Notes under the pieces: generated by a model | Seen by the model: only the letters and a program-made list of their open reading frames with translations | Told to the model about the DNA's origin: nothing | Database searches by the model: none | Translations under genes and position numbers: made by a program | Shown here: piece by piece, positions 35,321 to 42,912 of the stretch | Position numbering within the stretch: position 1 is the first letter of the stretch | Layout of the letters: the number at the start of each line of letters is the position of its first letter | Origin: Chitinophaga sp. LS1 | GTDB taxonomy: Bacteria > Bacteroidota > Bacteroidia > Chitinophagales > Chitinophagaceae | Assembly: GCF_034274695.1 (NCBI RefSeq) | Contig: NZ_CP128362.1 | Coordinates: 7,008,501-7,072,500, forward strand | Direction: 5' to 3' | DNA length: 64,000 nt

Positions 35321-35986
35321 ATGGATAAAATCTCGGTATTTTTAGTAGACGATCATGAAATCTTCAGGAATGGCTTGAAACAATTGATAAACAGTGAGCC
35401 GGATATGGAGGTATCAGGAGAAGCCAGTACTGGCGAAGATGCTTTGCATGCACTAAGCAGTACACAACCTGATGTCGTGATTATGGATATCCGTATGCCG
35501 GGTATCAATGGTCTGGAAACGAGTACGGCATTGTTGAAGGCGAGTCCGCGCACGCATATCCTGTTCTTTAGTTTATTTGATGAACCGGATTATGTAGCGG
35601 CGGCGCTGGAGATGGGGGCGAGTGGGTATATTTTGAAAGATACGAGCAATAAGATCTTTTTGAATGCGATCCGGACGATACATAATGGGAAGTACTATTT
35701 TATTGGAGAGGTAAGTGATGTATTGGTCAAGAAATACCAGGCGGCGAGGCTGAGTGCAGCACAACCCGGGCCGCAGGCAGCGGATATATCATTGTCCAGA
35801 AGGGAGGAGCAGATCATCAGAATGGTGAATAATGGGCTGAACAATAAAGATATAGCAGAGAGCCTGGGATTGAGTATTAGAACGATAGAGGCGCATAGAA
35901 TGAATATACTGAGGAAGTTTCAGGTGAATAGTATAGAGGAGGTGATTGAGTATTGCAGAAATGCGAATTTGTTGAAGGAGGAGTAG
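35321..35986 (+). CDS. NarL/FixJ-family response regulator
   Basis: 221 residues. Receiver with phospho-acceptor D56 (VVIMDIRMPG), acidic pair D10-D11 and Lys in YILKDTS; C-terminal LuxR-type helix-turn-helix (SRREEQIIRMVNNGLNNKDIAESLGLSIRTIEAHRMNI). Cognate partner of the kinase upstream. In the 58-base gap the end of the kinase gene (CTGGAAATCTCATTTTA) is copied once as TTAGAAATCTCATTTTA. Confidence 0.95.
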   Translation: MDKISVFLVDDHEIFRNGLKQLINSEPDMEVSGEASTGEDALHALSSTQPDVVIMDIRMPGINGLETSTALLKASPRTHILFFSLFDEPDYVAAALEMGASGYILKDTSNKIFLNAIRTIHNGKYYFIGEVSDVLVKKYQAARLSAAQPGPQAADISLSRREEQIIRMVNNGLNNKDIAESLGLSIRTIEAHRMNILRKFQVNSIEEVIEYCRNANLLKEE

Positions 35987-36137
35987 GTGTCTGGTTCACG
36001 GACCTTATAGTCTTATAGGTTTATGACCTTATAACCTCATGACCTTGCGGCCTTTTGATCTTATAACCTTATTGCCTTTTAATCTTATAGCTACAAGATC
36101 TTATAGCCTTTTCCCCTGCATTTATTTGACCTTTTTT
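35987..36137. other. Spacer with CTTATA-rich short repeats
   Basis: About 120 bases with many degenerate copies of GACCTTATAAC / CTTATAG-like decamers after the response regulator gene. No gene. Part of the 729-base gap that also holds the 55-bp array and two hairpins. Confidence 0.5.
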
Positions 36138-36355
36138 CTGAAAATGGTTTTCATCCCACGTTGGTGAATTCCCCCTTTCATGAATGTTTTTCCTGAAAAT
36201 GGTTTTCATCCCCCGTTGATGAATTCCCCCTTTCATGAATGTTTTTCCTGAAAATGGTTTTCATCCCCCGTTGATGAATTCCCCCTTTCATGAATGTTTT
36301 TCCTGAAAATGGTTTTCATCCCCCGTTGATGAATTCCCCTTTTTCATGAATATTT
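36138..36355. repeat. 55-bp tandem repeat, four units
   Basis: Units begin (CTGAAAATGGTTTTCATCCC) at 36138, 36193, 36248 and 36303. Each unit contains the short palindromes GAAAATGGTTTTC, GAATTC and TTCATGAA. Units 2 and 3 look identical, units 1 and 4 differ by one to a few bases. No unique spacers. Confidence 0.95.
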
Positions 36356-36369
36356 TATTTTCTTTTATT

Positions 36370-36426
36370 AAAACTGGTAGAGAATTCAGTTTTGCATCCT
36401 GCAATATTGAATTCTCTACCGGTTTT
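36370..36426. terminator. Long hairpin (19-bp stem)
   Basis: Arms AAAACTGGTAGAGAATTCA and TGAATTCTCTACCGGTTTT pair over 19 positions with one T-G wobble; 19-base loop. Followed by TGAGCTTTTTAGG. Could be the terminator of the response-regulator transcript or a small structured RNA element. Confidence 0.6.
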
Positions 36427-36588
36427 GAGCTTTTTAGGATAGTTAGGATCAATTTGTACAATTTTTTCCGTGTTTTGTGCATTGTCCCCCTTGCCTATCC
36501 TTCCTATTTTTGTGTTACTAAATTGATCATCATCATATTAAAAATAAACAGTTACAAAACAGTGTAACAGTTGTAGGTTTAAGAAATG

Positions 36589-36614
36589 GCCGGAATACTC
36601 ATATTCCGGCTTTT
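36589..36614 (+). terminator. Hairpin with T-run before the cbpA gene
   Basis: Stem GCCGGAATA / TATTCCGGC, four-base loop, followed by TTTT. About 100 bases upstream of cbpA. Confidence 0.7.
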
Positions 36615-36715
36615 GTCATTTGGTCAGGTTTTTATAGCGAACCGGACTTTCCGTCACCTGCATCCATTCCGGACTGACTTTTGTTATAACTATCACAAGA
36701 GAACAAATATTACAT

Positions 36716-37636
36716 ATGGCTTTTATAGATTATTATAAAGTACTGGGACTGGCAAAGACAGCTTCAGCAGATGATATCAAGAAAGCGTACCGTAAGCTGG
36801 CGAGGAAGCTACACCCCGACATGAATCCGAATGACAAGGATGCGAACCTGAAATTTCAACAGCTCAACGAAGCGAACGAGGTGTTAAGCGACCCTGAAAA
36901 GCGTAAGAAATACGACGAGTACGGCGAAAACTGGCGTCATGCGGAGCAGTTTGAACATGCGAAGCAGCAACAACAGCAACAGGGCTACACCTATGGTGGT
37001 CAAACGGGTTTTGAAGGCTTTGGCGGAAATTTCTCAGAAGAGCATTTCTCAGATTTCTTTGAATCACTTTTTGGTCGCGGTGGCGGCGCAGGTGCTGGTG
37101 GTCGTACACGTAGTAAATATCGTGGACAGGATTACCAGGCTGAGTTACATCTTGGTTTAAGGGAAGCAGCGACTACGCATCAGCACACCCTGAAAGTAAA
37201 TGACCAGAACGTGCGCATTACTATTCCTGCGGGTATAGCGAATGGCCAGGTCATCAAACTGAAAGGACATGGTGCACCGGGTGGTAATGGTGGTCCCGCC
37301 GGGGATCTTTATATCACCTTTATAGTGGAGGATGATGAAAACTTTAAACGCTCGGGTGATGACCTGTATGCTACAGTAGATGTAGATCTTTATACAGCAT
37401 TGCTGGGTGGTGATATCACATTTGATACCTTGAATGGAAAAGTAAAACTGAAGGTAAAACCTGAAACGCAGAGTGGCACGAAGGTGAGACTGAAAGGTAA
37501 AGGGTTCCCTATTTACAAGAAGGACGGGGAATCTGGTGATCTTATCATCACGTACAATGTGAAATTACCTACTGGACTGAGTGAGAAAGAGAAAGAACTG
37601 ATCCGTGAGTTGGCTAATATTTCATCCAAAAACTAG
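36716..37636 (+). CDS. cbpA: DnaJ-class co-chaperone, CbpA-like
   Basis: 306 residues. J domain 5-70 with HPD at 33-35, Gln/Gly-rich linker ([13 protein letters not shown]... [10 protein letters not shown]), then two C-terminal substrate-binding domains ([38 protein letters not shown]). No zinc-finger cysteines, which separates it from DnaJ and fits CbpA. Stimulates DnaK. A CbpM-like gene follows after four bases. Confidence 0.92.
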   Translation: MAFIDYYKVLGLAKTASADDIKKAYRKLARKLHPDMNPNDKDANLKFQQLNEANEVLSDPEKRKKYDEYGENWRHAEQFEHAKQQQQQQGYTYGGQTGFEGFGGNFSEEHFSDFFESLFGRGGGAGAGGRTRSKYRGQDYQAELHLGLREAATTHQHTLKVNDQNVRITIPAGIANGQVIKLKGHGAPGGNGGPAGDLYITFIVEDDENFKRSGDDLYATVDVDLYTALLGGDITFDTLNGKVKLKVKPETQSGTKVRLKGKGFPIYKKDGESGDLIITYNVKLPTGLSEKEKELIRELANISSKN

Positions 37637-37640
37637 TATC

Positions 37641-37925
37641 ATGATTTCCATTACGCATTATTGCACGATTCATAATATCGATACATCTTTTATACATGCA
37701 TTAGCAGATGAGGGATTAATTGTACTCACCATTGCAACTGACGGACCTTTTATAGAAGAAGAGCAGTTGCCTGATCTGGAAAGTTATACACGCTGGCATT
37801 ATGAGATGGGCGTGAATACGGAAGGAATTGATGTGATCAGGCATTTGTTGGGGAGAGTGCGTGACATGCAGCAGGAGATGCATAATCTCAGGATGCGGTT
37901 ACGGTTGTATGAAGATGGGGATTGA
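37641..37925 (+). CDS. CbpM-like chaperone modulator
   Basis: 94 residues from ATG 37641. Two-part structure: an N-terminal MerR-like helical part (YCTIHNIDTSFIHALADEGLIVL) and a C-terminal long helix (DVIRHLLGRVRDMQQEMHNLRMRLRLYE), as in CbpM, which binds the J domain and inhibits CbpA. Immediate downstream position of a cbpA gene supports the call. The stop codon is part of the terminator stem. Confidence 0.85.
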   Translation: MISITHYCTIHNIDTSFIHALADEGLIVLTIATDGPFIEEEQLPDLESYTRWHYEMGVNTEGIDVIRHLLGRVRDMQQEMHNLRMRLRLYEDGD

Positions 37926-37969
37926 AATAGAAAAAGCTACCGGGGTGCCCGGTAGCTTTTTCTATTTCA
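37924..37969. terminator. Very strong bidirectional terminator
   Basis: Perfect 21-bp stem (arm GAAATAGAAAAAGCTACCGG plus G) with a three-base loop GTG and a T-rich 3' arm, overlapping the cbpM stop. Confidence 0.95.
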
Positions 37970-38034
37970 GTTATTTACCTTTTTTATAGTCACGCAGTCT
38001 TCCTTAGGCTCAAGCCAGTTTTACTGACGATACT

Positions 38035-38763
38035 TTACTTTTCCATTAGCCATGCTGTTTTCTTCGTACCCAACTCATAAGTAAGCACCCCATTTCTCAT
38101 CCCCACATATACCTTACCCTGATATACCACCAATGACCGCGGAAACAAATACCCTTTCCAAAACCCTTTCTCTATCAACGAATGCGATACGCCATTCTTA
38201 TCAATTGACAACAATGACTTTTCTGTAATGACAATAATATTGCCTGCTTCATCTAAGTCTGCCGCCAGTGGCATAGCAGAAAGCTTTTTAAACGGCTTTA
38301 CTTTCCCTTTTGATATTTTCACAATACCATGTGTAGTGTCAGCAACAACGCCATAGGTGTGATTTTCCCCTTCCAGCAATTTAATAACCGGTAGTTCGGC
38401 TAATTTGTTTTTGCTTTTGCCATTCGGGGCAAACCAATACAGACTCCCTCCTCCTGCTGCCCTGTAAAAAGCCACCAAGTAGCCATCATCGGTTTTCAAA
38501 ACAGAACGATTACCTGTCAGTTTACCTGAATCTTCTGGCGTAGGCGTGATTAAAAAAGGTAATAATTGATTAGCACCAATCAAATCTTTTGTGGCATACA
38601 CCTCTCCGTATTTCATGTAAACGACATAGTCGACAGCACTCTTTTCATACTTTGACAAAGTAGTAGAGTCCTTCGGGATAGGTTGTGACTTCCAGTTTCG
38701 CAGGAGTAAACCTCCATCCTGAAAAGAAGCTACGCATAGGGATAGTAATAACAATAAACGCAT
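38035..38763 (-). CDS. Secreted hypothetical protein, propeller-like
   Basis: 242 residues from ATG 38763 (MRLLLLLSLCVASFQDGG, signal peptide; ATG 38781 is in frame but unneeded). Repeating beta pattern (GYLVAFYRAAGGGSLYWFAPNG, HTYGVVADTTHGIVKI, KVYVGMRNGVLTYEL) suggests a beta-propeller of several blades. No catalytic motif recognised. Lies downstream of the M1 peptidase gene with the 86-90 bp repeat array between them. Function unknown. Confidence 0.6.
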   Translation of the reverse strand: MRLLLLLSLCVASFQDGGLLLRNWKSQPIPKDSTTLSKYEKSAVDYVVYMKYGEVYATKDLIGANQLLPFLITPTPEDSGKLTGNRSVLKTDDGYLVAFYRAAGGGSLYWFAPNGKSKNKLAELPVIKLLEGENHTYGVVADTTHGIVKISKGKVKPFKKLSAMPLAADLDEAGNIIVITEKSLLSIDKNGVSHSLIEKGFWKGYLFPRSLVVYQGKVYVGMRNGVLTYELGTKKTAWLMEK

Positions 38764-38850
38764 GGTCGCAATTTTTTCCAATCATTGTAGGTCAGTAATG
38801 CATCCATATGGTTGCTACTGGCCAGGTTATCATCAATCATCAATCATCAA

Positions 38851-39096
38851 TCAGCATTCAGCTGCAGGCATCATCACTTCTTCCATTCAATACCTGTCGG
38901 CCTCGCATCCATAACGATGTCCTGCCCATTCTATATTCAATCAGCATTCAGCCGCAGGCATCATTACTTCTTCCATTCATTATTCGCCGGCGTCGCATCC
39001 ATAAAGATGTCCTGCCCGTGCTATAATCAGCATTCAGCCGCAGGCATCATTACTTCTTCCATTCATTATCCGCCGGCGTCGCATCCATAAAGATCC
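38851..39096. repeat. 86-90 bp tandem repeat at the M1 peptidase 3' end, about 2.8 units
   Basis: Units start (TCAGCATTCAGC) at 38851, 38941 and 39027. The rightmost unit contains the last codons of the peptidase gene (minus strand, MDATPADNEWKK and stop). The middle unit would encode DIFMDATPANNEWKK and stop, the left one DIVMDARPTGIEWKK and stop. Reading-frame, stop and several codons are kept in each copy. Confidence 0.92.
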
Positions 39097-40924
39097 CGCC
39101 ATCCAACTTAACCCCAATCACCTTTTTAGCTATCGGCACACTAAGCAGCAGCTCCTTCTCCCCACTCGCCCACACGGCAGGAGTTTTATGTACAATCTCA
39201 ATCCCTCCGTCCTCAAAAGTCAGCACAATATCAAAAGGAATGGCAAAACCACCCACATTATTGATCCCCAAATTTACTTTATTTCCCTGTTGATCGAAAC
39301 GAGACAATTTCAGGTCAATATAGTTATTGGAAAAGAACCAGTTATTAAAAAACCAATTCAGATTCTGCCCGCTACCTGCATTGATAGCATTGAAATAATC
39401 CCATGGAATAGGGTGCTTTCCATTCCAATTATTCATGTAAGTATGCAACGCCTTTTTGAAGCGCTCATCGCCCAGCAGATCTTTCAAAGCGAGGTAAGAC
39501 AAAGATGCCTTGCCATATGAATTATTGCCATAACCATGACCACTTACCTGGTGAGACTGCGTAATAATCGGCTGATCTTCCTCAGAAGAAGGATCCCCAA
39601 TATACCCTCTCACCCGAAAGTTCTTATAAAAATGATCCGCTTTCTCCTTCCCTCTTTCGGCAATCGCAATCAGGTATTCAAAAGTGGTCGCCCACCCCTC
39701 ATCCATATAGGCATAACGGCTTTCGTTGATCCCCATATAAAAAGGGAAGTAGGTATGAGCAATCTCATGATCCTGCACCAATTGGCCAAATTCAAGATCA
39801 TCTCCTGTAGTTTCATCATTCACCATCATTGGATATTCCATATCTGCATAGCCCTGAAACGCCGTCATAGTAGGAAAAGGATATGCTACCCCTGGCCACT
39901 GGGTAGAAAAATAATTCAGTGCATAATGAGAGAACTCCACAGAGTGGTGGAAGTCAGCCGCGTTGTCGCTAAACGCAGCCTGTACACTGGTTCTGCGTTT
40001 GGTAGCGCTGTCTACAACCACACTGGCAGCATCCCATACGTAATGGTTACTGAGTCCAATCGTGGCGTCAGCAATATTTTTGGAAGTAAAGATCCATGTA
40101 TTCCATTTATTCTGACGGGTCACCTCGTGGCCCTCCATATCTGCTTTTGTGGCAATATGGATCACATTGTCAGAAGTATAACTGCTTTTTAATTTCTTAG
40201 CAAAAGCGGGTTGCAGCACTTCATCCGCGTTCTGCAAAGTGCCGGTACCCCATACTACATAGTTGGCAGGCACCTTTACGGCTACTTTATAGTCGTTGAA
40301 GTCGCTATAGAATTCCACCCTATCCATATGTTCGATCCTGTCCCAGCCATTGTAATCATCATAAACAGACACACGGGGATAGAAGTAAGCGAGGAAGAAG
40401 GTAGTGCTGTCAATACTACCTTCGCGGCCACTTTGTACAGACATATCGTAGTGCCAGCTGATGTGCAGTTGCATGCTGTCTTTCGCCTTCAGCGGTTGAG
40501 GCAGATCCACATCTGCAACAGTACCTACGTTGTTGTCAAAATCAACGTGCGTACCATTGATGGTGAGTGTATCAATAAAGACGCCATCTGTCAGGAAGTC
40601 TTTGCTCACGTAACCGGAGCGGGGCGCCTGATTCTTGTGAATATTACAGATCAGTCTGATCACGATCTTACTGAGCGTATCAGGACTATTGTTGATATAA
40701 CGGATGGATTCAGTGCCGTAAATGGTACGGGAAGGAGGATTAGCAGTGACCTGGATATCGTATCTGCCGGTGTTTTGCCAGTACTTAGCGCCTGGCTTGC
40801 CGTTCATGTCCCTGGTTTGATTAGTGTAGGCCTTTTTGATATTGCGGGGCTGGTAGAGGTCCTGCCCATGAGCGATGGTAACTATACCCAGTAAAGCTAC
40901 CAGGCTGCTAAAAGATTTGATCAT
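39050..40924 (-). CDS. M1-family metallopeptidase
   Basis: 624 residues from ATG 40924 (MIKSFSSLVALLGIVTIAHG, signal peptide). Zinc site H386-E387-x-x-H390 (QDHEIAH) with the second Glu at 409 (MDEGWA), the exact HExxH-x18-E spacing of M1 (gluzincin) aminopeptidases; the exopeptidase motif is GYADMEYP in place of GAMEN. N-terminal beta-saddle domain present. Periplasmic or secreted peptidase. An IS element ends 38 bases upstream of the start, so its native promoter is displaced. Confidence 0.9.
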   Translation of the reverse strand: MIKSFSSLVALLGIVTIAHGQDLYQPRNIKKAYTNQTRDMNGKPGAKYWQNTGRYDIQVTANPPSRTIYGTESIRYINNSPDTLSKIVIRLICNIHKNQAPRSGYVSKDFLTDGVFIDTLTINGTHVDFDNNVGTVADVDLPQPLKAKDSMQLHISWHYDMSVQSGREGSIDSTTFFLAYFYPRVSVYDDYNGWDRIEHMDRVEFYSDFNDYKVAVKVPANYVVWGTGTLQNADEVLQPAFAKKLKSSYTSDNVIHIATKADMEGHEVTRQNKWNTWIFTSKNIADATIGLSNHYVWDAASVVVDSATKRRTSVQAAFSDNAADFHHSVEFSHYALNYFSTQWPGVAYPFPTMTAFQGYADMEYPMMVNDETTGDDLEFGQLVQDHEIAHTYFPFYMGINESRYAYMDEGWATTFEYLIAIAERGKEKADHFYKNFRVRGYIGDPSSEEDQPIITQSHQVSGHGYGNNSYGKASLSYLALKDLLGDERFKKALHTYMNNWNGKHPIPWDYFNAINAGSGQNLNWFFNNWFFSNNYIDLKLSRFDQQGNKVNLGINNVGGFAIPFDIVLTFEDGGIEIVHKTPAVWASGEKELLLSVPIAKKVIGVKLDGGIFMDATPADNEWKK

Positions 40925-40962
40925 GTGTGAGCTGCTTTCAATATTTTCAATAAAAATATATA

Positions 40963-41872
40963 GAAGTTGTTTACACTTTTTGAAGGATAAAAAGGAAGTC
41001 CCAGGAATTAAGGATTTTTGTTTTGGCAAATAAAAACGAATAATTCTGGGACTCATAGACGAAGATAAGGTACGAGATTGGATTTTACCACATTTAAGCA
41101 AAGGCAAAAGAGGCTTTAAGGCCAGGATAGATTTAGTAAAAGTGGTTCTGTTGATTTTAAAGCGAATGAAAACAGGCTGCCAGTGGCGAGAGTTGTGTAT
41201 TTGCGAATATTTTGATAAAGGGGCGACCTCGTGGCAAAATATTCACAGGTATTTTTTAAAATGGAGTAAAGACGGTTCATTCAAGAGGGCTTGGATCAAT
41301 CTTTTATCTTGTAATAAGAAACTGCTGGATCTGTCAAGCGCTCAGTTAGATGGTAGCCATACACCTGTCAAACGTGGTGGCCAGGCGGTAGGTTATCAAG
41401 GCAGAAAAGCTTCAAAAACCAGTAATAGTTTGTTCTTATGTGACAACAGAGGTCAGATGCTGACGGTATCAACGGCGCAAAGTGGAGAGCATAATGACTT
41501 ATACGATATAGTGAAGCTGTTTAAAGAAATGATCGGGGTTCTGGAACAATCCGATATCAATTGCAATGGAATATTTGTAAATGCCGATCCTGGATTTGAC
41601 AGCGAAGATTTAAAACAAGTATGCATTGACTACGAGATTGAATTAAATGTAAAACCCAACTTGCGAAATCAAAAGAAGCAAAGTGATGAATACCGATATT
41701 TTGATGATCAACTTTACAAAAGACGAACAAAAATTGAACATGCCAATGCCTGGATGGATGCTTTTAAAGCATTGCTTGTCAGATATGAAAAACTTGTTGA
41801 AACATGGATGGCATTGCAATGGCTGGCTCTTATAACCCTTTTTTGTAGAAAATTAAAAGTATAAACAACTTC
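40963..41872 (+). mobile_element. IS5-family insertion sequence, about 910 bp
   Basis: Terminal inverted repeats GAAGTTGTTTAYACTTTT: left at 40963-40980 (C at the Y) and right at 41855-41872 reversed (T). ATATA flanks both ends (before 40963 and from 41873), a possible target duplication, though the flank is AT-rich. One transposase gene inside on the plus strand, which has a problem at its 5' end (see that entry). Confidence 0.85.
41034..41864 (+). CDS. IS5-family transposase, 5' end disturbed
   Basis: The frame is open from 41034 and includes the conserved N-terminal part LGLIDEDKVRDWILPHLSKG and GCQWREL. DDE residues: D in AQLDGSHTP, D in NADPGFDSE, E in KIEHANAWM with Arg/Lys before it. 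No ATG, GTG or TTG precedes the conserved N-terminus in this frame; a TTG-GCA-AAT-AAA-AAC-GAA frame at 41023 stops after six codons. Either a frameshift inactivated it or a non-standard start (ATT/CTG near 41043) is used. GTG 41142 would remove about 35 residues. Confidence 0.8.
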   Translation, partial: KRIILGLIDEDKVRDWILPHLSKGKRGFKARIDLVKVVLLILKRMKTGCQWRELCICEYFDKGATSWQNIHRYFLKWSKDGSFKRAWINLLSCNKKLLDLSSAQLDGSHTPVKRGGQAVGYQGRKASKTSNSLFLCDNRGQMLTVSTAQSGEHNDLYDIVKLFKEMIGVLEQSDINCNGIFVNADPGFDSEDLKQVCIDYEIELNVKPNLRNQKKQSDEYRYFDDQLYKRRTKIEHANAWMDAFKALLVRYEKLVETWMALQWLALITLFCRKLKV

Positions 41873-41955
41873 ATATAATTTTCAGGCCACGACCAAATAT
41901 TCCAGCAGCGGTAGGCTTATTATTTTATCACTTCACCCAGTGGCTGGCGATTAAC

Positions 41956-42252
41956 TTAGGCGTTTTGTTTGATGATCTGTTCGATATTATGACCGGGAAC
42001 TACGCCGGACTGACGCCAGAGTACTTTCCCATTTTTGAAAAGGATGAGTGTAGGTACACCTTGTATTTGGTAGGCAGCGGCTGCCTGCGGGTTTTTATCT
42101 ACGTCTACTTTGATAATGCTGGCGGACTCGCCCACTTTTTTCTTCACGTCTTCCAGAATGGGGGCCATGGTTTTACAAGGTCCGCACCAGGTAGCGAAGA
42201 AGTCTACCAATACCGGTTTATCGCTGTTGATCATTTCTGAAAAGGTTGCCAT
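41956..42252 (-). CDS. trxA: Thioredoxin
   Basis: 98 residues, standard thioredoxin: active site C23-G-P-C26 in FFATWCGPCKTMAP, cis-Pro in QGVPTLILFKNG, no signal peptide, so cytosolic. Uses electrons from thioredoxin reductase to reduce protein disulfides. Single gene, close to the right end of the IS5-type element. Confidence 0.95.
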   Translation of the reverse strand: MATFSEMINSDKPVLVDFFATWCGPCKTMAPILEDVKKKVGESASIIKVDVDKNPQAAAAYQIQGVPTLILFKNGKVLWRQSGVVPGHNIEQIIKQNA

Positions 42253-42345
42253 GGTAGTAGTTTTTAAAGTAGATAATGCAACAATTATTCCAGTGGGGAG
42301 GAGTGGTGTCAGAGTGGCAGGATGGGATAAAGTTTTAGGGGGATA

Positions 42346-42861
42346 TTACAATAGGAACGGGTATTTATCCAACAACTTCCACGGCCCTTTCAGATACTTC
42401 CACGTACTGAAGCCCGTAGCCTCTATTTTAAACGGCGTAAACCCTTCATTCAATTCCTGGTGTAACTGCTGTGCTTTAAAAGTCGTCACCTTATTCTGAA
42501 CCGTAATATGCGCCCTTAACCCCTGCTGATCCTGCTTAATCAACCACGGTGCAAAAGCCACCTGCATCTCTTCATGTAATTTTTTCAACTCATCTGCTAC
42601 TAATGTATAGGCGACACAGGTACCCATCAAATGTACCTTATCTACTTCCAAAGTAATAGCTTTTCTATCTGCAAATTTCGTGAGTATACCCGGAATACTC
42701 CCCTCATTAGCAGGTAACTTATGAAACAAAGTTATATGTGCATCCAGGTAATTGGCATGCGCGGGAAAATGCTTTTTCCTCAGTGCATCAAAAAACGCCT
42801 GATCGCCAGGAGCCATATCCAGTGTAATAATCAGAGTGCCCGTTTGTAAAATTTGTCCCAT
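42346..42861 (-). CDS. 2H phosphoesterase / 2'-5' RNA ligase family protein
   Basis: 171 residues from ATG 42861, supported by the -7 box just upstream; an in-frame start at 42921 would lie upstream of that box. Two HxT motifs, H42-I-T44 (AHITLFHKLP) and H118-I-T120 (AHITVQNKV), which form the 2H active site. Family members cleave or ligate 2'-5' or cyclic phosphodiester bonds in RNA; the physiological substrate here is unknown. Divergent from the GH28 gene. Confidence 0.85.
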   Translation of the reverse strand: MGQILQTGTLIITLDMAPGDQAFFDALRKKHFPAHANYLDAHITLFHKLPANEGSIPGILTKFADRKAITLEVDKVHLMGTCVAYTLVADELKKLHEEMQVAFAPWLIKQDQQGLRAHITVQNKVTTFKAQQLHQELNEGFTPFKIEATGFSTWKYLKGPWKLLDKYPFLL

Positions 42862-42870
42862 GTAAGGCAA

Positions 42871-42878
42871 CAAAAATA
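42871..42878 (-). promoter_or_regulatory. -7 box TATTTTTG of the 2H phosphoesterase gene
   Basis: Exact TAnnTTTG match on the minus strand, nine bases before ATG 42861. No clear -33 element. Confidence 0.45.
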
Positions 42879-42912
42879 CGTAAATTAGAAAACGATATAA
42901 TTCCCACGTTTC

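Noticed and set aside
36138..36355. CRISPR array
   Set aside because: The 55-bp units are contiguous with no unique spacers, and no cas genes are present. The same holds for the arrays at 6913, 23127, 24411 and 38851.
40211..40894. Plus-strand 227-codon frame opposite the M1 peptidase gene
   Set aside because: Antisense shadow; the minus-strand gene has signal peptide and complete zinc motif.
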